Source: Leptoclinus maculatus
Lineage: Eukaryota > Chordata > Actinopteri > Perciformes > Stichaeidae
DNA: 64,000 nt
NCBI GenBank assembly: GCA_032191485.1
Contig: JAVDOI010000002.1
Span: 4,783,346 to 4,847,345, forward strand
Reading direction: 5' to 3'
The notes under the pieces were generated by a model that had not been told where the DNA came from, made no database searches, and worked only from the letters and a program-made list of their open reading frames with translations. A program made the translations under genes and the position numbers. This document shows positions 12,466-26,008 of this stretch, piece by piece. The number at the start of each line of letters is the position of its first letter. The first letter of the stretch is position 1.

Positions 12466-15400
12466 TGAATCATATTCAATGAAAATGTCTTCATACGCTC
12501 TTATTATACGACCAGAAACTTCTTGTCAACGGGCTGTACGTTTTAAGGGTCTGGGTCTGCTTTCGCCATTAGTCCGCATGTTGTTCCATCCAACAGAACT
12601 TGACGTGAAAGCAGAGTTAGAGCAAAGCGGTCCTGAGTTGCTAGTAAATCAGCTTGCTTGCTCGGATTAATACAGGAAGACATCAAACGGTCAGGAAACA
12701 GAACGGCTGCGTAAAAACCAGTGGGGAGCTACAGGAGAAGACTTCTACTTTTACTGCAAGTTCCACGACTTCTCTGTATTTCCCGTGAGCGAAACATCTC
12801 AAGAGGACGACAGATACAAAGCTAGGTAATAAAATGTAATATCTCTCTTTAATGGCCCAAATCCCTCCTCACCTGGTATTAAATAGTGGACGCAGGATGT
12901 CAGAGATATGACAAATATCAATACTCAGGATCAAAGAGAGGAGAGGGATGTAGCACCTCCTGTTTAGGTACAAGGTCTGATGGTGCCTTTTGGTCAACTG
13001 TGTGTGTGTGTGTGTGTGCGCGAGTCACAGAGGGCGGTCGGATTCAATCTTGTCGCGGCATCAAAGTGGGGCGGCCATCACAAAGCCCAGCATCAGCATC
13101 GGGGATCAATCGCGCCTCAGTCACAGCAATCATCCGCAGGGTCACAGGAGGAGGACCGGGGTCAGATGGCCAGCCAGGAGGAAATCCATTTACACACACG
13201 GCATTCACCTTCAGGATGGTCACCTTGGGCTTCTTGCTGCATTATTACTTCAATTTCGAAGGATTCTATTTTAAAGAATGACGAACAGAATTCACATCAA
13301 CCAGGGAATGTTTTAATTGTGTGTTGTGTAACGATTACTGCAAACCGAAGCATGCAACATGCAAAATACAGAGATTCTTTGAGCTAGATGCTAATGTGCT
13401 AAATACAGCGATGCTTTTAAGCTAAATACTAACATCCGCATGTTAACATCTTCACAGTGACAGTGCTGGGACACTGATGTTTTCAGGTATAATGAGATCC
13501 AAATTTCATGATAATTCATCCAATAGCTGTTGAAATACTAGCTACTTTAAATGAAAATAACACAGTGATTTTCTGACCATCTATTAACACTTCGGTGTTT
13601 ATGGGGTGGACCCTTTTATCCGAGTCCAGAATGTTGCATGAAATGAACAACCAGGGATCTTTCAGCATCCCGTAAGTGTCGCACATCTAAGGGGAAAGCC
13701 CTGTGATCCCCGCTGTGAGTGACTGACCGGAGACATGGACCGTCCAGCCCTTGGCATTGCGCTCGTCCTCTGCAGCCAGGAAAGGAAAAACAGCTCTCGA
13801 CTCACACTGCTCATCCAATCGTGTTTAAGATTCCTGAGTGATGTGTGCCGTCTGCTCCCATCTGGACAACAGCTCATTTTTCCATGATGAAAGACCGAAT
13901 GTGGTAAACCTGCATGACTCTTTTGTTATTTGTTTGCCGATGAAGACACCAGGACTGTGAAATACTTCAGCAACAGGGCAGTAATTCAAGACTTGCCACA
14001 CACGCTGGTTTGGCGCACGCACAAGATAACCCGCCGTGGCCGTAAATCAACAGGTCCCCAAATTTGTTTTGCTTGGGAAAACAAGCACTCCACGTTCAGA
14101 GCAATTTATCCGATAAGCCGTCCTCGTGCGATTGAGGGAAACGTTGATAAACCGAGTACTTCTAATGACACGATCTCATTACCGGAGTGTGTCGGTGCAT
14201 CTCAATCCGCGTACGTCTCACAGGGGGAGTCGTGAATGAATCTTTTAGCCCGTTAATAAGCAGTGTCTAGACCCATGTTCTGCAAATTATCCACAATTAA
14301 TCAATTAATTCTCTGTAAATAATTGTTAACAAAGCTTTCGATTATATCATTGACACAATGTAGAGTGTGCAATCTAGATGTATTTGAAACAACCGAATTA
14401 AACTCTTGTTTTGATCTTTCCAACTCTGGAGTTTAAAGGGGAATTATTTATCTTGTACACACAACGATAGTCACCAAACACATATTTAACTTATTTCTCA
14501 AGGAGTTTAAAAACTCTAAACGGCCATAAAGAAATGCAAAATGACCACAAAAAGTCATAAAATGACCACAAAGAGACAAAGAACAACTAGAAAGAGACAT
14601 AAAACGACAATAAACTGTAACTATTAATGATGTACAGTTATCATTGAGAGGAGCAAAGGCTCTAAATAGTCTTGTCATATTTTTTAATAGTCTTGTGAAT
14701 GTGAACATCTTTTAAACTGCGCCCCAGTCCCGTTCCCATTGAAAAGTTTCCAACCCACACCTGGAAGTTGTATAGTTGGTATTGCAAACAACGGCTCTGG
14801 ATTGAGTCACATTTAATCTTTTTCTCATCCTCTGACTCATTCTCACCTCTGTCGTTGCTATTAAGCAATCATTACAGAGGCCTCGCTGACCTCTCCCTCC
14901 GCCTTTGCTCGTTTCCCCTCCCCGCCGAAAGCCTCCGCCGCGTCCAGCGGCCAACCTTTTTCTCTCACATGCAGAGGAATCGCTCTCGCTAACCCCCTTT
15001 GACACCGAAGGCCTTCACTCTGTTTGCCGAGGATGTGTGCGATCCGTCTGCGCTTTGATCCAGAACAGAACTCGAGGATGTCACACACACACACACACAC
15101 ACACACACAAGCGAGGAAGAGGGCGGCGTCACGTTATCTGAGTTCTCTGGACTGCACCGGTCCTCCGGTTTGGACTGGACGGGGGCGGTGCGGGGACTCG
15201 TGACGGACACATTTCCACTTTAACTTCACATGGAGTTTTCTCATGACGTCGCCACTCAAAGCGTGGGTGGGTGACATTGGAGAAAGAGTGCGCTGGATTG
15301 TTTTAATCATCCAACTGAAAAACACAGCCAACTCTTTACCCATGAAGGTAACGTTAGCTAAAAGCTCCAAAGGTCACTAAATATAGCCAGAAAGTTGATG

Positions 15401-17103
15401 TGGGGAGAATTAAAATGCATGACCCACTCTAGCTTTAAGACTGCAGAGCCTGAAAGGAAGAAACTTTCATTGGCCGGCCTTCCGCGCCATCTTGATTTAT
15501 CTAACTCTATCATTCATCTTTTATTGACTCTGAAACCATCTGACCGTATAGATTTATTGAGTGTTGCTAGTTTGACATCACTTATTTCTCCTAACACCGA
15601 GTCTAATCTATGCTTCACATCCGTATCATTGCATCAGATTTTGTTGTCGATGTGACCTCAGATCCGATGAGTTAATGACTGACACCTTCTGCGTCGACTG
15701 GGAGGAAGAGACGAGGTCATAACAATGTCTGGACCTCGACATCCACAGGAACAATCCGTCTGATGGAGCAGGGTGGGTGGGTGGGTCGGGGGGGGATTTG
15801 CAGGCGCGACAGCTGAAACACATTGAGAGATGGTAATCATTAACCACTTCGAATAAGACGTCAGATCAGAGAGGTCGGGACCGCATCAATAATACGGCGA
15901 ACCGCAGGCACCAGAGTCTGATGTACGTGACTTTTACTGGGGCGGGCAGATCATATGGAATAGATAGATGTGAGCCCTTTTGTTAGACTATTTCACCTTG
16001 CGTGCCGCATCAACAACAGGGAGAGTGGAAACAGTCTCCATTGTAGACTCAACAAACTAAAAAGGTGTGTGTGTGTGTGAGAGAGCATTCCTGACTGTAC
16101 AAAACAAAATGAGCACGGTGTGTGAAATCTGTATTCTCTGATTTCTACGTGCAGCATGCGTGTGAAGCTCGACTGGGTTCCCCCCGCTCTTCTCTCCGGG
16201 GGAGGCGTTGTGAAAAACTCGACGGACGTCTCTCTCTCTCTTCCCAGCATCTGGCTCTCAGAAGTGTCTTGCGAACACATGGGCCCATTAGTTCCACCTC
16301 CGGGTGGACTCCCGCCCGTTCCACACTGATGTGATCTCACGAGGGGCCCGGGCCAGCCCTCCCAGGGGACCCGTAACCACCCAGGCACCAGAACAAATAG
16401 CTCAACGCTTACGCACACTCTCTCTTTATGGCAGGTGATTCCTTGCCCCGTTTTCCAGAGCATGCGGGAACTTCAAAGTGTCCCACACAGACCGTCGTTC
16501 TCACCCTTGGCTTCCTCGTCTCTAACCCGCCACGTAGGTGGATTCTTGGCCGTAGCCGGGGAGAGGCGACCGCGGGGTGGGGTCACTGAGGTGGGTGTCT
16601 AGGTGTGCTTTGATGTTAGAGAGAGGAATCGACTGTTAAGGAGGTAGATGTGCTACTGTCCTGCACGTTACTACTCGTGAAACCACAACGGCAAGAGAGC
16701 GAGCGAGCAAGCGTGTTTCCGAAAACGTCAAACTATTCCTTTAAGACAAGTTGACCGTTCACTAAGCCCCGCCTCCCTTGGTTACTGTTGCTACAAGTCC
16801 TTGATATCAGACAGAGGTAGACTAGTCGTGTCCTAGCTGTAATTAAAAACTGACTTTAGGAGGAAGACCGATGTGTTTGACAAATATAACGCTGTCGTGG
16901 GTAATGCTAGCTTGTATTTTTTTAGTAACAACTCAGTAGTTACTAACTGTAAGCTAGTTAGCCTGACATGCTAACTATTGCAGCGTACATTAGTATCAGA
17001 AAAACACACATACAGTCCCGTTCACACCTCTTCAACATGTGGAGAACGTCAAAGCTGGACGAGCTTGTTGTGCCTGCTACAGTGGCTAGAAATTTTGACT
17101 CGT
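12466..17103. other. intergenic region, no gene recognised
   Basis: Nothing resembling an exon was seen. It holds (GT)n at about 13001-13020, a dispersed-repeat fragment at 13360-13560, (AC)n at 15079-15108, and a segment at 16640-16755 ending in 'caaactattcctttaag', which resembles the outer end of the palindromic repeat family found at 12.4 and 60.3 kb. Confidence 0.55.
13360..13560 (+). repeat. dispersed fish repeat fragment (gctaacatg type)
   Basis: A run of 'gctaa...tgctaa...gctaaatac' leads to 'aaatttcatgataattcatc' and 'caatagctgttgaaatac'. The same type of text, in a fuller copy with 'ggtcataaacca' and 'ttgacctgatggtggtgcta', occurs at 22080-22400. This supports a dispersed element of unknown class. 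Confidence 0.45.
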
Positions 17104-17256
17104 CATTGTAGGAAAAGCACAGGAGAATGTAACAATGGCTGCATTCCACTTAGGGGACGTCCTTGTATTGTGCATGCTGGCTCACTGGAGTGGCTTACTG
17201 GGACACTCGTTAATGTTATCAATTTCACCTGTGCTTTTCCTACTGGGACATGTCAA
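17104..17256. mobile_element. small palindromic MITE
   Basis: It starts with 'gtaggaaaagcacagg' and ends with the exact reverse complement 'cctgtgcttttcctac', about 150 bp overall. Internal text such as 'atggctgcattccactta' and 'cttactgggacactcgttaa' recurs in diverged form at 28410-28570, and the ends recur at about 25549-25745. The three copies show that it transposed. No transposase is present. Confidence 0.6.
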
Positions 17257-17548
17257 GATGTGAAAAGGGTCCGTTGAGCGTTCGTAGGAGGGGTTTAGTC
17301 AATTGTGTCGAAAAGCTCAAATCTGTCAAATACGACTAAACATTTTAATTTCACAAGTCTGTCTGTGTGTGTGTTGGTGTATAGCGTTAATTATTTTTCC
17401 CGTCTGCATTCTGCGAAGACCCGCCCCCTACTTTGCCTCTGATTGGCTCTGACCCTGATATTCTTCTTCGCTGAGTTCTGGTAGGGAAAAGAAAGAAAGA
17501 AAGAAAGCATGTGCCCTGTACTCCTCCTTGAGCAACGTCACAACCTTA

Positions 17549-18111
17549 AGCCCCAGTTCCACCGAAAGCCGGATGTCCCCGGATGTCCCCAGATCACCTC
17601 GGATAAAAAGAGGTGAGATCCGGGGTGATCCGCGGTGATCCGGGAAGGAAATCGTCTCGGATGACAACACATTTGACATGTTTCCCGGTTCTACTACGGT
17701 CCTACTACGGATCACCCCTGTTCAAGCCTGGTTCATCCCGGATTAACACGGTTATGCTACGGTTCATCCCGGTCTTACTACGGTTCATCCTGGTCCTACT
17801 ACGTTTCTTCCCGGATGCGCTACGATCAACGCCGCCCCCCTCTCCATTCCCGGATGTCCCCGGATCACCCCGGATGTTAGTTGTACGTCCGACGAGCCGC
17901 TCGTCTTCCCGGATACGCCACGGACGGCCGCGGATGGCCGCGGATGGCCACGGTTCAGCACGGATGGCCACGGTTTTACTACGGTTCATCACGGAACGTC
18001 CCGGACTGACTACGGTTTCACTACAGTTCCACTCCCGGATGACCCCGGATCTGATCCATAGTGTATCCGGGGACATCCGTAGTATGTCCGGCTTTCGGTG
18101 GAACTGGGGCT
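17549..18111. mobile_element. PIF/Harbinger-type MITE with helically phased internal repeats
   Basis: A 563-bp element flanked by TTA on both sides (17546-17548 and 18112-18114). The terminal inverted repeats are 25 bp and perfect, starting AGCCCCAGTTCCACCGAAAG. A TTA/TAA 3-bp duplication is the PIF/Harbinger signature, so the class is inferred. The interior is filled with degenerate 10-11-bp units whose core is CGG followed by A/T and T, for example 'cggttcatcc', 'cggtcttacta', 'cggatggcca' and 'cggtttcacta', some facing each way. There is no transposase, and open frames on both strands are by-products of the repeat. The perfect termini suggest recent activity. Confidence 0.75.
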
Positions 18112-19009
18112 TTAAACATAACAATAATTAAAAATGAAAACTTTTTTTTTTTCGTCCACTCCACCGCCCATTTCGGGTGCACCTAATGTAAAACGTTAGT
18201 CTGGAGCCCTTTATATAGATCAGAATGTATTTCACCTTCCTGTCCATCATATTTGATGTTGTTTGACTTTAAGCTCACAGCAAAGACTGTGTGCCACAGT
18301 CAGTCATGTCGCCTGGCCGCTCAAGTGCTGAAAGACGAGGCCAGTAGGAGGCAGAGGGGAGGAAATTGATGGCAGAGGGAGAGATGCGAGAGGAATGGAG
18401 GTTACCCACCAGCTGAGGAAACACGGTGGCCGGCGTGTCTGAGCGTTTTGTGATAAAAGAAATCAGCTCTGGGGCCAATGAAAATGTTTGTGTAGAAACA
18501 TTGAAAACAACCACACAGGAAATAAGAAGACTACTCTTCGTTTGACAGGAAACATACTTCCTCTTTCACGCACACATTTCACCGGCGCAGCAAAGGACAC
18601 ATTCTTCGTGACACCGTGGGTCGGACTGGTAAATGTGCTGTTGCTTCCACCGTAGGAATTAAATGTCACGGCGGCACAAGTTGGCTGTTGAAAGCTTTAC
18701 GCGTTGCAGTGTGCTGATTGAAGAACCAGATACAATCATCATGCATGCCTCCGCTGTTTTCTTCTCATCCTGGTGTGAAGTTATGAAGTTTATTCTGGCT
18801 CTGTATTGGACAAAATGTTGGTGACGTCCTCATGTAAACAAACAAGCACGTAAACACATATAATACAATATCGAGGTAAGTCCATAACGTAATTATCGAG
18901 ACGGGCCTAGTCTGGCCTGACTCATCAAGAATGGCTAAACTTACTCTTTGGAACTTCTTGGCATTGTGGGCCTGATCACCAACCATGTATTGCCTTTAAT
19001 AAACTTCTT

Positions 19010-19480
19010 CACTCCAAGTCTCTGCTCTAAAATCAATCTGCTGTAGAGTGCCGCAGGAACGAGCCCTTAAACCCGGAAAGGAGTCAGCGTTTTGGCACAT
19101 TCGTTCCCTCGACCCAAAGTCAATGGGTTTTTGGTTAGATGGTCTGTGCTTGAAACAAGCTTAAGACCTTTTAAGGTTTTGTTTTTACGACATAAAATAC
19201 GTCAGTAAATACCCCTCTTGTGGATTTTGAAGCGTTTTTTAGAAAGGCGGTTGTTAACAAGTGGCTAAATGAGACTAAACGTCTTCACGTCAACTGGTTC
19301 TCTTCACAGCCTCGTTGTACTCTCGCTCATGTGGCCGCGGTGTAGTTCGTTTACAACCTAACCTCAGCTTTTTACTTCTCTGCAATAATCTAAAAATCCA
19401 ATGGAAAAATCCTATTGTCTTTTTGTGGAGGGAACCAGTGCGATGCTAACTTCCGGGGGTTGGCCAACAAAGAAATACGT
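19010..19480. repeat. possible dispersed percomorph repeat
   Basis: Phrases such as 'cccaaagtcaatgggttttt', 'aacaagcttaagacctttta' and 'gcgatgctaacttccggg' are familiar to me as a common percomorph repeat. No second copy exists in the window, so this rests on recall. Confidence 0.3.
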
Positions 19481-22079
19481 CATCCCTGCACCACTCCATG
19501 GCAGCCATCTCTGTCAGTGGAGAGGAAAAGCATGTCGTTTTATCTGCCAGGCTAATAAACATGTCAGATCCTAATTTCCCAAGGCATGATTGGCAACAGA
19601 GGAGGCCTTACTGCTAATAGAATTACAGAGACGTGTCAAAGGGAGGCATGAAGTTTTATTTTCTTCTTTTAAAGCCTTGTAAGGCCCGGACTGGACACCA
19701 AACAAGGGAAAATGTGTCTCAGGGTAAAAACCACAAGAGATTCAGGTCTGTTGAACCTTCACATATAATGGAGGTGAAACAAACAGAAACTGTGGACCTG
19801 GAGATGACATCACCAGCCAAAGCTCCGTTGCCAGACGCTCAATGTGGGGAATATCTTTTTTTCCCCCAAACACTTGGCAAGGGAAACATGTACACTCCAA
19901 TCCCCTTTTATTGCTATTTACCTCTTTGCCAAGCTTTGTTGAAAGCACATAGTTTCGCAAGATGAATGTGGAACTGAAAAAAAAAAAGACCCGACAGCAC
20001 AGCTTCGACTATCAGCCGGCCCTCCCTCAGGTTTCAGCTCTGTTTTTTATGCTTCTTCTTGTCTTTTTAGAATTGATTCTTCCCAGGTATAAAAAAGGAT
20101 TGCTGGAGGGGTGTGCGCTCTGCTTTTAGCGCTGTGTGTCGTTAAGCAGCCGGAGAGGTGCAGCAGCATCGCAGCAGATCGCTCGGGCAGCCTGACCCAC
20201 AAACAGAGCGGCACTCGGCCGCCCCACACTTTTTTTCTAAATATGTACACAAGTGCACAGGAGAGCGCCAGCGAGCCCCGGAGGAGACCGCTGCTGGTGC
20301 TCGCGAAGCCATAAATCCACCATCGGGGGCCGGCAGGTTGAGCCGGAACGTTTAGACACAGTGGGCCGGGTGATTTATGGATCAATGCAACCTCTGGAGT
20401 TTAAAGATAACAAGAGCAAATCTCGCCTGGGATTGAATACCTCTGCAGCGCACTGATACTGTAAAGACATTTCAGCCACTCAACAGGACGGCACGAGTTA
20501 GAAAGATTACGTGTTACAGAGAGTTATATATTATTCTATTTTATTAAAACGGGTAATGCAGGGAGCTTATAGCCTCTCTTAGCAGCTGAAAACTGAGGTG
20601 AGTTTAATGAGAAGTCGTTAATGGAAATATTGTTGGAGCGTACCGTTAACAGCCTCTTTCCTCACCGCTCAGGCCAAAACTATTTCCCTCCGACTTATTT
20701 TACATTGCAGTTCGGATCGAAACAATCACTCACTCCCCTACAAGAGCCCCCTCCGATGACCTCCGCCAGCTCCCACCACGCAGCTCTCCGCTACACAAAC
20801 CAGCACCTGCAGCACAGAGGAGAGTGCCAGTAACTCACGCTGTGGCAGATCCCAGCGCAGGCCTTTCTGGGTGAGGGCCTTCCCAGCACGGCGAGGATTT
20901 ACTCCGATGACAAGAACCCGCCACTTCCTCGCTGGGCCTCACGTTTAATGGAGTGCAAAGTTCCCTTTAATATTTCTACAGGTGTTGGGGACGAGGATCC
21001 TGGAGCACACGGGGGTCTTCTTTTAATGGAAGGCCCTCGTAAAAATGGTCCACAAAAGCTCCTTTTAAAGCAGACAGGAGATATACGAAATATAGAGCAA
21101 TGGGAGATTATTTTTTGAAGAAGGCACAAAACCAGGGGCAAACTATTGGCTTCATTTATAGAATGTCTGCAGGTTTGTTTAAAGAACTTGTACTCAGCTG
21201 TTTATCATCCGATTCAGAGCTGTACCTTATGTTTTACTCATATTCTTGCAGCAATCTATTATAAAAAAAAAGTAAACTAAGAAAACAGGACACTATCTGT
21301 GTTACATCAGATGTTAGTTAGACAGTGCGCAGCGAAGATAACCTCCTCTCATCACTCCCCAGGACACCACACAATTTGTCTTCATTTGCCCCCAAAAACC
21401 ATGTACCCATTGAACCCTAACACCGCAAATTCCACTAAACACTGAGGGGAATGCGGACAGATTGCTGCTATCCTGCTCACACAAGAAGCATTTTCTCTGT
21501 GGTAGGTGTTATGAAAGGCACTGAGGAAACAATCTAGCGCCGTTCTCCCCAGCCACATACAGCTGTCATCATCCCCCATTCACGAGGCCTGGACGAGCAG
21601 GAGAACACTTATCACGTCAGCGCTTGTCCTGCGTAGCAGCAAGAGCCCTATTTAGCGAGATAGCAGCTTGTAATCACGCCGTCCTCCAGGGCCGCGGCAC
21701 TGCGGTGGGCCTGGGTAACGCCAAGAAAAGCAGGCGGGGGAGCTGATGAACTTGGACCTGCAGCTTGCATTCTTTGTTGATGCCTCGCTGCACGGTGCTG
21801 CTGCGTCCCGAACGATCGTCTGTAACGGCGTTCGTTAATGACAAAGTTAACGGTATGTTCCCGAAAATACCTCAAAGACCTCCACAGCGTAAACGCGCTA
21901 ATGGAAACATGGTGCCACACATAACTTTTTATGTCTGCAGTTTGCTCGTAAATATCCCAACGCACAAACAAAGACCCAGGCACATATTGTAGCACGTGTG
22001 TGGGCCAAAAATATTTGTTTTCTTCTCAGCCACGTGTGGATGTTTTTCTTAAAAGTATGTAATCAAAACTACTAGTCTA

Positions 22080-22400
22080 CTGCCTTGCTAGAGGCTATGA
22101 GGCTGTACTAAATGCTACATGCTAATCTAAACTTCCTGACGTGCTCATGATGATGTTAAGTAGGTTTCATGTTTACTATGCCCACCATCTTGGTTTAGAA
22201 TGTTAGCATACTAAGATTTAGCTATAATTAGCACTGAACAGAAAGTACAGCTGCGAGTACGACACTAGTTTTACATGTATTTGGTCATAAACCAAATCTT
22301 TGACTAAAATTTGACCTGATGGTGGTGCTAGAAAAAGGGTGCTAGACTGGACCAAAGTGGTGGACCAACAGACCAAGTGCTAAATTTCGACAATTCAGTT
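22080..22400 (+). repeat. dispersed fish repeat (gctaacatg type), longer copy
   Basis: It contains 'tgttagcatactaagattta', 'aattagcactgaacagaaag', 'tttggtcataaaccaaatct', 'ttgacctgatggtggtgcta' and 'gaccaaagtggtggacc'. It shares text with the fragment at 13360 and a short piece at 49512-49530. Class unknown. Confidence 0.5.
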
Positions 22401-25400
22401 TGCGGCGCAAACAGGAGCTAACGGTGCAAACGACGGCAACAGTGCTGACAGAGATAGTGGTACCGGGGGATGGGCGCTACGCTCCTGTGACGACGCTGTC
22501 AGACGAGACTGCATTATCACAGCGACTTCCTTCTCTGCTCAGGACGCCATTACTTCACTGTATCTTTACATAGAAAATAGTTGTTTGCTGCTACATTAAA
22601 GCTCTGAATATCGTATCGAGAACCTTTAATACCAGTGTAAAGCACCAGACCTCCATGTGTTATTGGTCAAATTATTGGAAGTTGCAGGGCAGTATCTCCA
22701 TTTACGTCTGAGAATGACTTGAGATATTTTTGGGCTGCACTGTAGAGGTTTAACATATTGCCAGTCTAACATTTGGAAGTGCACATACCAGACAATAACC
22801 CAGCTATCACTAGGGCCACCTAGTCTTATTGTTTTTGGAAGGGCATGTAGACTATTTATTGCCTCTGCTGTAACTCTGTCTCTGCCGTTACTTGGACTTG
22901 CTTCAGGTGGACTTCCTCGCTGCGCACACACACACACACACACACACATTCGGACACCTCCAGCAAATGGGTGACATGGAGTAGGAGCCACCACCCAAGG
23001 ATATCCTGGTACAAGCCGTTAGCCTGGCATTCCTGCCACCACTACTTATTACCTTTTCAATGTAATTTCTGTACATTTTAGAAGGTTAGTGCAGTGTTTT
23101 AACTTAAAAAAAACATACGTGTAGTTTTGACAAATAGAATATTTAGAGAGCAATGAGTATGAAGTGTGTAATCATAACAAGCCCCCCTCTGAGAACACGC
23201 TGTAGATGTAATCACAGTTATGGATCACACTGTTTTACGCGCATGGATTTCACTGCATAAACATTTCTGTGTTTTGTCAGTGATGGCTGGTGAACGTTCA
23301 TCTGAGAGCGCAGCTCAGCCGATGAGGCGAAATCAGGAAAATCTCATTTTGTGGGTTTTGCAAAAACATAGCTGTGCGCTGCCACTACATCATGTGAAAT
23401 TCTTTGTAAACAGACGTGAAACAAGTGCATACCGGAGTTGTCAACACGTACAGTACATGCTTTATGTCCTGCCACAATAATGTTAAACACCTTTATCCAA
23501 AAAGGGGAACATTTCAACAAGCAGAGACTGAAAACACAGATTTTGAGAAGCCGTGTTGATGATTTTTACAAAACGGCAACACTACAAATAAAAACCACCA
23601 CAAGCCAACCAGCATATCGCACAACCTGTTTGTTGAAATCAGAAGCGTGTTGAACAACAGCTCACTATGTTTTCCCAGTGAGAAAACCTGCAAGATGCAT
23701 TTAACAAACTGTGTTACCCGATGCAATCCTTCACCTAGGATCCAGCAGTGCAACGACGGTGTGAAGATTAGACCGGCTGAGCCAATCAGGCACATCTAAA
23801 GGCCACGGCCACACTGAAGTGCTGCAGGGACGCCACAGATCAGTAGAGGCCGAAATACTAGAATAATGGGGTTTTTTTGGGGTTTTTTTACAAACTAATA
23901 TTCTTTTAACACCTTGTTTCTCAAATTGGCTTTGAACTAAAGTATTACAGAGAGGAAAGCTTAGGTACATCAAGCGTGAATAATATCATTACTGCTTGCA
24001 GAGACCCCACACTGTGTCTTTTAGCTTTCTCATTGTCCTCATACAGGCTTCAAAAAGAAAGAAGTTTTCTACTTTGTCTTCACAAATATTGTTTGATTTA
24101 CACAGAATTTCAGGTTTTAATGAAACTTCCCAAACAACATAATAAAGCAACTGGGCCCTTCCACTCCTTTATGATAATGAAGATGGATGAGACTTGGTCG
24201 ATAAACATCACTGCAATTCAAGACAAACCACCGTGTTGGACCGACTCTGACGCGCTAGCAGCACAATTTGCAATAATTAGCCTGATGTCATTCATAATTA
24301 GAGGACGAGCTGTGCCAAAGCCTACGACATGGTGATTAAGGACCACCTCTGTGGTTTTCACTCATGGATACGCTGAGCTCCCAGTAGCATTTCCAAGAGG
24401 AGTTTCCATGTGCAGCCGTCATTCTCTGCTAAATACTGCCATCTGCAGGGCAGAAGTGGAATACATCTGCGGGTGGGAACAATGGGTCTACTTTTGAATC
24501 GTGCATAAAGGCAGACAGTGTTTTTTGGTCATGCTTCCAACTCAAAGATTAATGTTGCACACAAGGAGCTTTAAAGGCGTTCTTGAATTGCACTTTTGTG
24601 CCTTTCATGTTTGGCATAATTCACCCTGCTGAGACGCCACCCTGGAGGTCAGCTGCAGGGTGTAACTGAAGCCTCTTTCAGCGAAGGTGCCACAGGTCAT
24701 TTATGTCCAAGAGAGAATTATGACTATTTTTGCCCTCGTTTGTCATGAGGGCAAAGCTCGGGGTACGCAGTCATGAATGCGTCTCCACCCGCACAGCCGG
24801 GTGGTCTGCCGAGCCGAATGTGACCCCAATAAAGACCTTTGTGCCGAGCGGCTCTGAACAGCGCCTGCTCGAGCATGAACCTCGCTTTTGTCCAAGTGTC
24901 ATGGGGCGCTGATTCACGACACATTATGCAAAACGCAAAGTCTTATATATAGAGGGCCTGTTGAAATGTATCGCAAAGACATCAGCTGAATTTTATGGCA
25001 TCAAATGAAATGTCACTTACTCTGAAGTTATTGTCCTGGAATGAAGATGGACATTTTCTTTGGCTTTTGTGCCATCGGTTTAAATTCATATAAACTACAT
25101 GACCTACTGAAACTCAAATGTGTCAGATGTTTCTGTTTCAGTCTTTTGTAAAAAATATGATATAAATGTCTTATATTTGTTTTTACTTACACGTATGCAC
25201 ATTCAAAAACTGCAAATTACGGACACATTTTATATTTGAGGACAAAATTCTTCATACATTAGACCTAAGTTCATCATATTGTTAGAATCACTGTGCCAGG
25301 TCGCGTGGGGCTGTGGCGTGCATCCTACTGTATATCCCAGCATGCATTGAGTGAGCGCGAGGGACTGTACACTTTGAAAAGGTCGCCAGTTTACAGACAC

Positions 25401-25548
25401 ATCATTCATGAGAGAGTCGCCAACTCATTGTAAGTATTAAGTACATTCTCCTATTAACAACTGTTACGTACGCTACTTGATCAATAATATTTCAACATCG
25501 CTATTGTAAATTAATGTATTTTTAACAGACAACATTTGGACTTTTCAT

Positions 25549-25745
25549 AGTCGGAAAAGCACAGTTGCTACGAACAACATTAGCTAAGTGTCTAGTACCT
25601 CTTTTAAATTAGCATTATGCTAATGATAGCGACACAGTGGCGCTAGCATATTCCCTGAACTCGAAGCAGCTACATTTGGACACCATTAACTTTATTTTTT
25701 TAAACCTGTGCTTTTCCAACTGGGATATACATGTCTTCCGTGAAT
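25549..25745. mobile_element. diverged copy of the small palindromic MITE
   Basis: It begins 'gtcggaaaagcacagttgct' and ends 'cctgtgcttttccaactggg', matching both ends of the 17104-17256 element. The interior differs, which suggests an old or internally rearranged copy. Confidence 0.4.
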
Positions 25746-26008
25746 AAGGCCGTTTTCTTAATGGCATAGCTTACCCCTACAGTCAACATTGTTCCCATGT
25801 GGGACAGGTGGATCAATGTTAATTAACGTTAGGCTAATTAAAAACAGGTGCTGACGAGCTGATCTCGTAGAAGGAAGTGACGTCAGAACCAGCAAGCCAG
25901 TGACAGGTGAAAGGTGAGGCCATTATTATTACCCTAATGACGTCAGGCCTATTTGGGCCTACATACACAAGAAAGTCGTCCTAGCAAAATACAATTTTAA
26001 GTAAAAAT

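Larger units (their letters stand above)
18112..25548. other. intergenic region, no gene recognised
   Basis: No exon found. The region contains a probable dispersed repeat at 19010-19480, a repeat copy at 22080-22400, a (CA)n at 22925-22948, and an open, evenly composed block at 24700-24990 that might be a conserved non-coding element. The open frames of 110-122 codons (19633-19965, 22626-22994, 23976-24335) have no domain I recognise. Confidence 0.55.

Noticed and set aside
17613..18131. Long overlapping open frames on both strands (172 and 139 codons)
   Set aside because: They are produced by the 10-11-bp repeat array of the MITE and do not resemble any transposase.
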